Source: CAWEHT01 sp963808455 (GTDB taxonomy: Bacteria; Chloroflexota; Anaerolineae; CG2-30-64-16). Taken from it: a DNA stretch of 8,172 nt. Position numbers and translations under genes: made by a program. Under the pieces are notes generated by a model, which was not told the DNA's origin, ran no database searches, and worked only from the letters and a program-made list of their open reading frames with translations. Below, in pieces: positions 1 to 5,323 of this stretch. The stretch covers positions 1-8,172 of the forward strand of contig CAWEHT010000203.1 of assembly GCA_963808455.1 (NCBI GenBank), in the 5' to 3' direction. The stretch's first letter is position 1, and every line of letters starts with the position of its first letter.

Positions 1-626
1 GCCGACTGCGAGTTCCACTTGATGACGACGGTGTCGGTCTTCGCCGGATAGATGCCGTTGTAGTTCGGGTTCTTCTTCAAAATGATGCTGTCGCCCTTGG
101 TCCAGGTGCCCAGCATGTACGGGCCGCTTTGGAGCGGCTGCGTGATCAGATCGCCTCCGCCGCCGGTCTTCTGCAGGTAGGCTTCCGACTGGATATTGAA
201 GACCGAGAAGGCTGCCTTCGAGGTGAAGGCGACGTCGGGATAGCATAGGGTGAACTTGACGGTGCTGTCGTCCACGGCCTGGATCGATTTGATCTCACCG
301 CCGTAGGAGCAATCGACCGCCTCATACAACGTATCGGTCGCGGTCTTGGTTTGGCTCGCCGCCGTGGCCGTTACCGCGGCCGTGGTTGTCACCGCGGCTG
401 TGGTCGTGACTGCGGTCGTCGAGGTCATTGCTGTGGTGGGCTGAGGCGCAGTGGTCGCGGCCGGTGGCTGCGTCGGGGGCACTTCAGTGGGAGCAGCGGT
501 AGATACTGCGGGTGCAGCCGTCGCCTGTACCGGCGCCGGCGCGGCAGCCGGCTGGGCACAACCGGACACGGCCATCGCCACTACCGCCATGAGGGCGATC
601 CATCGGAACAAACGGGACCCGGACAT
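1..626 (-). CDS. ABC transporter substrate-binding lipoprotein, family 5 (partial, C-terminus off window)
   Basis: This is the extracytoplasmic binding protein of a peptide/nickel/opine-type ABC importer, lipid-anchored outside the membrane. The first 208 residues are visible. The start ATG at 626 has a GGAGAG ribosome site just upstream. A hydrophobic signal (about residues 9-20) ends in a lipobox V20-S21-G22-C23. A low-complexity Ala/Thr/Pro linker follows to about residue 97. The family 5 fold is recognised from IKSIQAVDDSTVKFTL (112-127) and SGPYMLGTWTKGD (167-179) followed by KKNPNYNG, the usual 'GTGPY...GD...NPxYW' block. These blocks normally lie well over 100 residues into the mature protein, but here they follow the linker directly, so the first N-terminal subdomain looks absent or very short. 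The gene lies 132 nt downstream of a family 3 binding protein on the same strand. Substrate is unknown; no permease is visible. Confidence 0.9.
   Translation of the reverse strand, partial: MSGSRLFRWIALMAVVAMAVSGCAQPAAAPAPVQATAAPAVSTAAPTEVPPTQPPAATTAPQPTTAMTSTTAVTTTAAVTTTAAVTATAASQTKTATDTLYEAVDCSYGGEIKSIQAVDDSTVKFTLCYPDVAFTSKAAFSVFNIQSEAYLQKTGGGGDLITQPLQSGPYMLGTWTKGDSIILKKNPNYNGIYPAKTDTVVIKWNSQS
364..417 (-). repeat. Three 18-nt tandem units in the lipoprotein linker
   Basis: Three consecutive 18-nt units (364-381, 382-399, 400-417) of the form gtggyygtnacygcggyy encode imperfect TTTAAV-like hexapeptides in the Thr/Ala linker of the family 5 binding protein. Being multiples of three, unit gain or loss would only change spacer length between lipid anchor and binding domain. 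Confidence 0.7.
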
Positions 627-663
627 TGTGCTCTCTCCTTTCCTGAGTGAACCAAGACTTCAA

Positions 664-730
664 TCCACGCCTCTGCGTGGGCGGCGGCAGCCCTTGCCCT
701 CCGGCGAGGGAGCGGGCGGGCTGTCCTGCC
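664..730. other. Nested inverted repeats between the two binding-protein genes
   Basis: A perfect 6-bp hairpin, CCACGC (665-670) and GCGTGG (675-680) with a 4-nt loop, is followed by a nested structure: CAGCCC (688-693) pairs with GGGCTG (718-723), and inside it CCCTC (697-701) pairs with GAGGG (706-710). No clear U-tract follows on the minus strand, so a classical intrinsic terminator is not supported. It could attenuate read-through from the upstream family 3 gene, protect the 3' end of its mRNA, or be a degraded palindromic repeat. No separate promoter for the family 5 gene is evident in the 132-nt gap. Confidence 0.4.
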
Positions 731-758
731 GGCCCGCGCAGACCACGCTGGTTGGCAG

Positions 759-1574
759 TTATTGAGGAGGCGCCTGGCCGATCCACTTCGTGTAGATGGG
801 GGCGTAGCTGCCATTGGCCTTGACGTCTTTGAGCCCGGCGTCGAAGAGAGGCAGCAGCTTCTTGGGATCGCCCTTCTGCACGACGATAGCGTACTTCTCG
901 TTGGTCACAAGCTGGCCGGCCATCTTGAGCTTGCCCTGGAACTGTGGCGATTGCATGGCGAAGTTGGCCGCCACCGGGTAATCAACCACGACGGCGTCGA
1001 TGTTCTTGTTGACCAGGTCTTGCATGGCGAGGTCCGGCGTGTCGTACTGTTTGAGCGTGGCGCCCTGGATCTTGCCGACGGCGATGGCGCCGGTGGTGCC
1101 GATCTGGCAGCCGACGATCTTGCCCTTGAGATCGTCACCGGTCTTGATGTTCGTGTTGTCCGGGCGGACGACGATGCCCTGATTCGCATCGAAGTAAGGA
1201 TCGGAGAAGTCGTACGTCTTCTGGCGATCAGCCGTCACGGTGACAGACGAGATAATGGCATCGTATTGGCCCGATGCGAGCCCCGCGAAGATCCCATCCC
1301 AGGCCGTGTTCTTGATATCAAATGTGAAATTCTGGTCTTTAGCGACCGCAGCCAGCAGGTCCGGATCGAAGCCGACGATCTGCTTGGTCTTGTCGTCTAC
1401 GTATTCCATAGGCGGGAACGAAGCGTCGCTGGCAAACGCAAAGTGCTGCCCGTTGCCTCCGGCAGAGCTGGCCGCCGGGGCAGCAGTGGGCGTTGCCGGC
1501 TGGGCGCAGCCTGCGAGCGCAGCGATCAACAGGATCGCCGCGGCGATCCCACTGACCAACCTGAAAGACTTCAT
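759..1574 (-). CDS. Amino acid ABC transporter substrate-binding lipoprotein, family 3
   Basis: This is the periplasmic-type receptor of a polar amino acid ABC importer, 271 residues, the normal length for the family. The frame is open upstream to about 1802, but the ATG at 1574 is chosen because AAGGAGG lies 6 nt before it, the signal peptide begins there, and a consensus promoter lies just upstream. The lipobox is L20-A21-G22-C23, followed by a short Ala/Pro/Thr linker. The mature domain starts near residue 44. Family hallmarks are ASDASFPPMEY (48-58), GFDPDLL (68-74), AWDGIFAGLASGQYDAI (91-107) and VTADRQKTYDFSDPYF (113-128). By family precedent, R117 and D198 (in VVVDYP) are the likely ligand carboxyl- and amino-group contacts, and T160/T161 belong to the hinge-side site. 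The specific amino acid cannot be read from the sequence. Permease and ATPase genes are not in the window. Confidence 0.95.
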   Translation of the reverse strand: MKSFRLVSGIAAAILLIAALAGCAQPATPTAAPAASSAGGNGQHFAFASDASFPPMEYVDDKTKQIVGFDPDLLAAVAKDQNFTFDIKNTAWDGIFAGLASGQYDAIISSVTVTADRQKTYDFSDPYFDANQGIVVRPDNTNIKTGDDLKGKIVGCQIGTTGAIAVGKIQGATLKQYDTPDLAMQDLVNKNIDAVVVDYPVAANFAMQSPQFQGKLKMAGQLVTNEKYAIVVQKGDPKKLLPLFDAGLKDVKANGSYAPIYTKWIGQAPPQ

Positions 1575-1580
1575 GGACTT

Positions 1581-1587
1581 CCTCCTT
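1581..1587 (-). promoter_or_regulatory. Strong ribosome binding site deciding the family 3 start
   Basis: On the minus strand AAGGAGG precedes the ATG at 1574 by 6 nt. This near-ideal Shine-Dalgarno fixes the start and excludes the longer open frame that runs into the divergent promoter region. Confidence 0.85.
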
Positions 1588-1628
1588 AACGTTGCTTGAA
1601 ACGGGGAGATGGGCGAAGAACTGGAGCC

Positions 1629-1657
1629 ATTATAGAGCGTGTACAAAGCCTTGTCAA
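1629..1657 (-). promoter_or_regulatory. Exact-consensus sigma-70 promoter for the family 3 binding protein
   Basis: On the minus strand TTGACA (1652-1657) and TATAAT (1629-1634) are separated by exactly 17 nt, a perfect match to the primary sigma factor consensus. The predicted transcription start near 1622 gives a leader of about 48 nt before the ATG at 1574. An A/T-rich run (1664-1671) just upstream could act as an UP-like element. The promoter predicts high basal expression unless repressed; no clear operator palindrome overlaps it. Confidence 0.85.
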
Positions 1658-1684
1658 CCGTGCCAATTTTTGTGAAGCGCTGCG

Positions 1685-1693
1685 TGGTATAAT
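1685..1693 (+). promoter_or_regulatory. Extended -10 promoter for birA
   Basis: TG-G-TATAAT (TG at 1685-1686, TATAAT at 1688-1693) is an extended -10 element. No good -35 is present at 17 nt, which is typical of extended -10 promoters. The predicted start near 1700 gives a leader of about 35 nt, with AGGAGA (1718-1723) 11 nt before the birA ATG. It is divergent from, and back to back with, the binding-protein promoter. Confidence 0.7.
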
Positions 1694-1734
1694 GGCCCAA
1701 ACCAGGGCCACAAGGCCAGGAGACGGCAAACGAA

Positions 1735-2637
1735 ATGAGCGATCTCTCAGCCGAGGCCATCGCCGGCGCCCTGAAGGGCCGGCGCCTCGGGCAACCCGCC
1801 ATCTACTACCCACGCATCGGCTCCACAAATGATGCTGCCAGGCAACTGGCGGACGAGGGCGCGCCCGAAGGGGCCCTCGTGATCGCGGACGAACAGACCG
1901 TGGGCCGGGGACGCGGGGGCCGTTCCTGGTGGGCTCCGCCGGGCACCAGCCTGCTGATGTCGCTGCTCCTGCGACCGCCCATCGAGGGCGGCCGCGCCCC
2001 GGAGGTCACGATGTGCCTCGGCCTCGGCGCCCTGGAGGGAGTCGCCGATGCCACCGGCCTGGAGGCCAGCCTGAAGTGGCCGAACGATCTGATGTGGCAC
2101 GGGCGCAAGCTCGGCGGCATGTTGGCCGAGTCGGAAACGCATGGGGGGCGCCTCAATTGGATCGTGCTGGGCCTGGGGCTCAATGTGAACCAGCGCTGGG
2201 ACGAAGGAAGGGGAGACGAGGCAAGAGGAAACAGGGCACAGGGAATGGGCGGCAGCGCCCAGGGCGCTGCCGCCACTTGCAACCCCCGGCCGCCTGTTCC
2301 CTCCGTCGCACCGCCGCCCGAGATTGCGGACCTGGCCATTTCGCTGGCGATGGCGTCGGGGCGGCCGGTCGACAGGCTGGCGCTGCTGGCCAGCATCCTC
2401 CTCAGGACCGAGCTGTGGTACGAGCAGTGGCTAGCAGGCGTCTCGCCCCATGCTGCCTGGTCCGCCAGGCTGGAAACGCTGGGCCAGAACGTGACGGTCA
2501 CCCTGCCGGATCGCATCCTGCGCGGGGTTGCAGCGGGCGTCAGCCCACTGGGCGCGTTGCTGCTGCGGGAAGAGGGCGGCCAGGTGCACACGATCTGGGC
2601 CGGCGATGTGGCCAGGGTGCGGGAGACGAGGGAGTAG
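1735..2637 (+). CDS. birA: Biotin--[acetyl-CoA-carboxylase] ligase, monofunctional, with in-frame repeat insertion
   Basis: BirA activates biotin with ATP to biotinyl-5'-AMP and transfers it to the lysine of biotin carboxyl carrier domains, in the cytoplasm. Of 300 residues, the catalytic domain begins almost at once (YYPRIGSTNDAARQLA, 24-39) with no N-terminal helix-turn-helix, so it should not act as the biotin repressor. Motifs seen are the GRGRGGRSWWAPPG nucleotide/biotin loop (57-70), KWPNDLM (114-120), GRKLGGMLAE (123-132) and GLGLNVNQ (146-153). The C-terminal cap domain covers about 245-300. Residues about 155-193, between VNQ and PPEIADLAISL, are an extra low-complexity segment of about 39 residues encoded by a palindromic repeat; without it the length would fit an ordinary monofunctional ligase. 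The stop TAG lies inside another copy of the same repeat type. The reading frame is intact and the enzyme is probably active if the loop is tolerated. Confidence 0.93.
   Translation: MSDLSAEAIAGALKGRRLGQPAIYYPRIGSTNDAARQLADEGAPEGALVIADEQTVGRGRGGRSWWAPPGTSLLMSLLLRPPIEGGRAPEVTMCLGLGALEGVADATGLEASLKWPNDLMWHGRKLGGMLAESETHGGRLNWIVLGLGLNVNQRWDEGRGDEARGNRAQGMGGSAQGAAATCNPRPPVPSVAPPPEIADLAISLAMASGRPVDRLALLASILLRTELWYEQWLAGVSPHAAWSARLETLGQNVTVTLPDRILRGVAAGVSPLGALLLREEGGQVHTIWAGDVARVRETRE
2199..2310 (+). repeat. Palindromic interspersed repeat, copy 1, in frame within birA
   Basis: The core is a perfect 12-bp stem: GGCGGCAGCGCC (2248-2259) and GGCGCTGCCGCC (2263-2274) with loop CAG. Outer arms GAGGAAACAGG (2225-2235) and CCTGTTCCCTC (2293-2303) pair at 10 of 11 positions. 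The purine-rich left part beginning GACGAG (2215) resembles the left arms of the copies at 2625 and 4012. It encodes DEARGNRAQG...GGSAQGA, which is similar to the segment inserted in the glycosyltransferase. The boundaries are approximate and come from where the BirA family similarity breaks and resumes. Confidence 0.7.
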
Positions 2638-2700
2638 GGAGTAGAGGGTGGGAAGCAGGCTGGGCTCAGGCCATTGCGCCCTGTTATGGGTTCCCTCCGG
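2625..2700 (+). repeat. Purine-rich interspersed repeat, copy 2, overlapping the birA stop
   Basis: The copy begins with the same GACGAG (2625-2630) as the other copies and continues with ggagtagggagtagagggtggg. It shares the GGGAGTAG word with the glycosyltransferase copy. The right half (about 2670-2700) contains a weak reverse-complement counterpart ending in ttccctcc. The TAG stop of birA (2635-2637) is part of the repeat. It looks more degraded than the other two copies. Confidence 0.5.
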
Positions 2701-2704
2701 TTCG

Positions 2705-2713
2705 TGATATAGT
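2705..2713 (+). promoter_or_regulatory. Extended -10 promoter predicting a leaderless mRNA
   Basis: TG-A-TATAGT (TG 2705-2706, TATAGT 2708-2713) is followed after only 6 nt by the ATG at 2720. A start point about 7 nt after the -10 would put +1 at the A of the ATG, so the mRNA would have no 5' leader. This fits the absence of a Shine-Dalgarno before this gene. No good -35 is seen. Confidence 0.55.
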
Positions 2714-2719
2714 GGGCCC

Positions 2720-3320
2720 ATGCGTGGGAGAGACGCCTGGGTGGCGATCGTGCTCCTGCTGATTGCGGCAGGAGGCGCGTTTTTGTCCCGCACCGGCGCG
2801 GCGAATGGGCAAGCGAGTGAACCTTCGCCGCTTACGGCAGAGGGCCCTTCGCCGCTCATGGAGGGGCCTTCGCCGTTGGCGGCGCCCCGAGGAGTCAGAA
2901 GCTTCGCCATTGGCGGCGCCCGAGTTCACGGAGGAGCCCAGTGCCTCACCCACCCCACCGCCGACGCTGACCCCGACGCCCACGGCGACGCCCACCATGG
3001 CGCCTGCGCAAGAGACGGCCACCGAGGTGGCCTGGAGCTTCTTGCCCGCGCCGACGCTGACGTCGCCCGGCCTGCTGGGGTTGAGCCAGTCCTCGTCCGG
3101 CGGTTTCCCTGTGCAGGATGAGGTGGCAGCGACACCGGTACCGTCCGGCGACGATGTCGCCTGGCGGGTTGCGGCACCGCGAGGCCTCGCCGGTAAGGCG
3201 CTTGGCCTTCTCGACAGCGCCCTGCCGGTTCTCGACGGCGCCTGGCTGGTGTGCGGCATTTGCGCTTTGATGGGCGCGGCCGCGCTCGGCTTCTGGATGG
3301 CGCGTGGCCGGCATCAGTGA
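2720..3320 (+). pseudogene. Unrecognised bitopic Pro/Ser/Thr-rich membrane protein, one frameshift
   Basis: I do not recognise the family. It is read as one gene in two frames: 2720-2887, then 2889 to the TGA at 3318-3320, about 199 residues if one C is removed from the CCCC run at 2885-2888. The N-terminus has a hydrophobic helix (WVAIVLLLIAAGGAFL, residues about 7-22), a signal anchor or uncleaved signal. The middle is Pro/Ser/Glu/Thr-rich, with SPLAAPE repeats and then a PTPTATPT-like stalk. The C-terminus has a second hydrophobic helix (about LVCGICALMGAAALGFWMA) followed by RGRHQ, a stop-transfer-like end. The layout suggests a surface stalk anchored at both ends or a small envelope protein. 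Downstream, 74 nt away, is a membrane glycosyltransferase, which could modify such Ser/Thr-rich stalks; that is inference. The shift may be a base-calling error, slippage in the repeat, or true decay. Confidence 0.55.
2868..2921 (+). repeat. Direct repeat carrying the frameshift
   Basis: CTTCGCCGTTGGCGGCGCCC (2868-2887) recurs at 2902-2921 with one mismatch, encoding SPLAAP twice. The offset is 34 nt. It would be 33 nt (11 codons) if the first copy had CCC rather than CCCC at 2885-2888, as the second copy does. Two further ccttcgccgct-type units lie upstream (2822 and 2847), encoding PSPL. Confidence 0.7.
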
Positions 3321-3394
3321 GCCATTCCGCAGGTTAGCTACGGGGGGGACGTGGAAAGTGTGCCAACCGACCGAAGGGCAAGACAGGTAGATTG

Positions 3395-4990
3395 ATGGGC
3401 AAGAGCATCTCCGTGGGGCGACGCTTTACAGTAAGCCAACGGCCGGCGACTTTCCTTATCGCGGTGTCTATGCTGGCGTTCGCGCTGCGGGCCTATCACC
3501 TGGGCTACCAAAGCCTCTGGCGCGACGAGTCTGATGCCCTGCGCTTTGCGACCGGCAGCCTGGCCGATCTGTTAGGGATGGTCAAAAACCCGGCCCAGAA
3601 CGGCCCGCTCTTTTTTGTCGTCTTGCGCTATTGGCTCGCCGCGGCGGGGCACAGCGAATTCGCTTTGCGTTTCCTTTCGGCATGCCTGGGCACGCTGGCC
3701 GTGCCGATCTCCTATAACCTGGTCGTGCGCCTGGCAGGACGGCAGGCGGCAGCACTGACGGCTCTGGCCATGGCCGTCGCGCCCTACCTGGTCTGGTATG
3801 GCCAGGAAGCCAAGATGTACGCCTTGCTCACCTTCCTGGTGCCTCTTGGGCTCTACCTGGTGTTGCGAGCCGTACAGCGTGGCGGATGGCGGTATTGGAT
3901 CCTGCTTTATGTCGTCACGAGCCTAAGCGTGTATGCGCATCTCCTGGCCGCCCTGACCATCCCGCTGCAGTTGATCTGGATCCTGCTGGCACCGGCGGAG
4001 GGAACAAGCGCTGACGAGCGAATAGGGAATAGGGAGCAGGGAGTAGACCACGACGAGGGAAGGGGGGGCGCCGCCCAGGGCGCAGGCACTACTCCCTATT
4101 CCCTAATCCCTGCTCCCTTCCCGTTGGGGAAGCGCGCGCTGTCGGCCGCGGCCTATTTGGTGGCCCTGGCCGTGCCCTACCTGCCTGTGCTGCACTGGGC
4201 GCTTCCCATGTTCCTGTCTTTCAGCTACCGGACCGGCTTTCCTTTTGTGCCCCTGCCAGGGATTTTTCAGAGCCTGGCCAACGCCTGGGCAGGAGGGATC
4301 GCCCCGCCATCCCAGCCGCCCACGCTGTCCATCTTGCTGGCTACCTGGGCACTCCTGTCCGGCAGCGTCCTTTGGGTGCTGGCCAGCGGACGGAGCGGCT
4401 GGCGCCCGGTGGCCATGCTGGGCGCCTGGCTGTTGCTGCCGCCGATCGAGATTTATATCGTCTCGCTCAGTGTGCCGCTTTTCACCGAGCGCTATCTGAT
4501 CTGGGCCGTGCCCGCCTTTCTGGCGCTGCAGGCGATGGGAGTCGTCGTCCTCCTACGCAGCTGGCGCCCCCTGGGTATTCTGACCGCCGGCGCAATCCTA
4601 GCCCTCGGGGCCCCCACGCTAGGCATGCAGGCCTACCGGCCGATCAAGTCCGATTTCCGGGGGGCGGCAGCCTATGTCATGGCCCACGGGCAGCCGGGGG
4701 ATCGCTTGATCTTTCAGATACCCTACGACCGGTATCTCTTCGAATATTACGCCGGGCCTGTTGCCGACGGACGCGACGGCCCTTATACCAACAACGGCAT
4801 GACTGATGCAGAGCTAAACGAAGAGATGTCCCAGGCGACCGCCGCGGCACCCGCGGTCTGGCTGGTCGCTTCCGAGGTGTCTATGTGGGATGAACGAGGC
4901 ATGACCGAGGCCTGGCTGGACGCGCATGCCCGCCTGGTGGAACGGTCGGACCTGACACTGGTCAGCGTGTCGCGCGATGATCTGCGGTGA
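3395..4990 (+). CDS. GT-C family membrane glycosyltransferase (family 39-like), with in-frame repeat insertion
   Basis: This is a polytopic inner-membrane enzyme that would transfer a sugar from a polyprenyl-phosphate donor to a protein or lipid outside the cytoplasm, like the ArnT/PMT-type GT39 enzymes. It has 531 residues from the ATG at 3395; an in-frame TTG lies immediately before. After a first helix (about 18-34) comes SLWRDESDA (40-48), with the D44-E45 acidic pair expected in the first external loop of GT-C enzymes. YLVWYGQEAKMYALL (131-145) matches the second conserved block. Several hydrophobic helices follow, then FTERYLIWAVPAF, also typical of the family. Residues about 203-245 form a hydrophilic low-complexity segment from a palindromic repeat, placed between two hydrophobic helices. 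The start has no strong Shine-Dalgarno. The next gene begins 3 nt after the stop. Acceptor and donor are unknown. Confidence 0.9.
   Translation: MGKSISVGRRFTVSQRPATFLIAVSMLAFALRAYHLGYQSLWRDESDALRFATGSLADLLGMVKNPAQNGPLFFVVLRYWLAAAGHSEFALRFLSACLGTLAVPISYNLVVRLAGRQAAALTALAMAVAPYLVWYGQEAKMYALLTFLVPLGLYLVLRAVQRGGWRYWILLYVVTSLSVYAHLLAALTIPLQLIWILLAPAEGTSADERIGNREQGVDHDEGRGGAAQGAGTTPYSLIPAPFPLGKRALSAAAYLVALAVPYLPVLHWALPMFLSFSYRTGFPFVPLPGIFQSLANAWAGGIAPPSQPPTLSILLATWALLSGSVLWVLASGRSGWRPVAMLGAWLLLPPIEIYIVSLSVPLFTERYLIWAVPAFLALQAMGVVVLLRSWRPLGILTAGAILALGAPTLGMQAYRPIKSDFRGAAAYVMAHGQPGDRLIFQIPYDRYLFEYYAGPVADGRDGPYTNNGMTDAELNEEMSQATAAAPAVWLVASEVSMWDERGMTEAWLDAHARLVERSDLTLVSVSRDDLR
4001..4129 (+). repeat. 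Palindromic interspersed repeat, copy 3, in frame within the glycosyltransferase
   Basis: The left arm (4020-4046, built of AATAGGGA/GCAGGGA/GTAG words) pairs with the right arm (4089-4115, CTACTCCCTATTCCC...) at 22 of 27 positions. The loop holds a second small hairpin (GCGCC...GGGCGC, about 4068-4082). CGCCCAGGGCGC is shared with the hairpin of the birA copy. The encoded peptide DERIGNREQG...GGAAQGAG resembles the DEARGNRAQG...GGSAQGA insert of BirA, in the same orientation and reading frame. Boundaries are approximate. Confidence 0.75.
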
Positions 4991-4993
4991 AGC

Positions 4994-5323
4994 ATGAGCC
5001 CAGAAGCTCAAACAGGCAAGCCGGCATCCGCCGGCGGCGCGGCGATCACCGTGCGGACCGCCGCCGGGATCCGCTTCGAGTTGACCCTTGACGAATACCG
5101 GCTGGCGTTGCTAGGGCTCGTGGACTTCGGCAACGCCTGGGACGCCCTGGAACTGGCCACCACGCTGGTGGCCGATGGCCCGGCGAAGGCAGCCATCGTG
5201 CGCGACCGCTTGCTGCCCATCGCCAGCCACCTGCCAGCCTTGCTGGCTCGCGGGGTCGATTCGTTGGAGCTGCTGGCTGCACGGCATTGGTTTCGCCAGG
5301 GAGTTAAGGAGTCTTTGCCATGA
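4994..5323 (+). CDS. Unknown 109-residue protein coupled to the acyl-CoA synthetase gene
   Basis: I do not recognise the family. The protein has a polar N-terminus (1-15), then AITVRTAAGIRFELTLDEYRLAL (17-39), which looks like two short beta strands leading into a helix. The rest is Ala/Leu-rich and predicted helical (to about 105). There is no signal peptide, membrane helix or Cys cluster, so it is probably cytoplasmic. The start at 4994 is 3 nt after the glycosyltransferase stop. Its TGA (5321-5323) overlaps the ATG (5320) of the acyl-CoA synthetase, the arrangement of translationally coupled genes. Codon use matches the neighbours, supporting a real gene. A partner or regulator of the synthetase is possible from position alone. 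Confidence 0.75.
   Translation: MSPEAQTGKPASAGGAAITVRTAAGIRFELTLDEYRLALLGLVDFGNAWDALELATTLVADGPAKAAIVRDRLLPIASHLPALLARGVDSLELLAARHWFRQGVKESLP
5306..5311 (+). promoter_or_regulatory. Ribosome binding site for the acyl-CoA synthetase
   Basis: AAGGAG lies 8 nt before the ATG at 5320, inside the 3' end of the preceding gene. It supports 5320 as the true start of the synthetase, even though that frame is interrupted 21 codons later. Confidence 0.75.

Noticed and set aside
664..730. Riboswitch or intrinsic terminator between the binding-protein genes
   Set aside because: Hairpins are present, but there is no U-tract and no recognisable aptamer core.
762..1589. Open frame of 275 codons on the plus strand across the family 3 binding protein
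   Set aside because: It is antisense to a gene with clear family motifs, promoter and ribosome site. Its product has no recognisable pattern and is a GC-rich codon shadow.
1575..1802. N-terminal extension of the family 3 binding protein to 1802
   Set aside because: It would cover the consensus promoter and precede the signal peptide. The strong Shine-Dalgarno and lipoprotein signal place the start at 1574.
1806..2591. Open frame of 261 codons on the minus strand across birA
   Set aside because: It is antisense to BirA motifs; composition is as expected for a shadow frame and no ribosome site was seen.
2763..2888. Arg-rich N-terminus of the second frame of the bitopic protein as a true start
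   Set aside because: The TTG start lies inside the signal-anchor region and yields a basic, shadow-like peptide. The ATG at 2720 plus a one-base shift gives a coherent membrane protein.
2822..2921. CRISPR-like short repeats
   Set aside because: The units are few, adjacent and coding (PSPL/SPLAAPE), with no spacers and no cas genes nearby.
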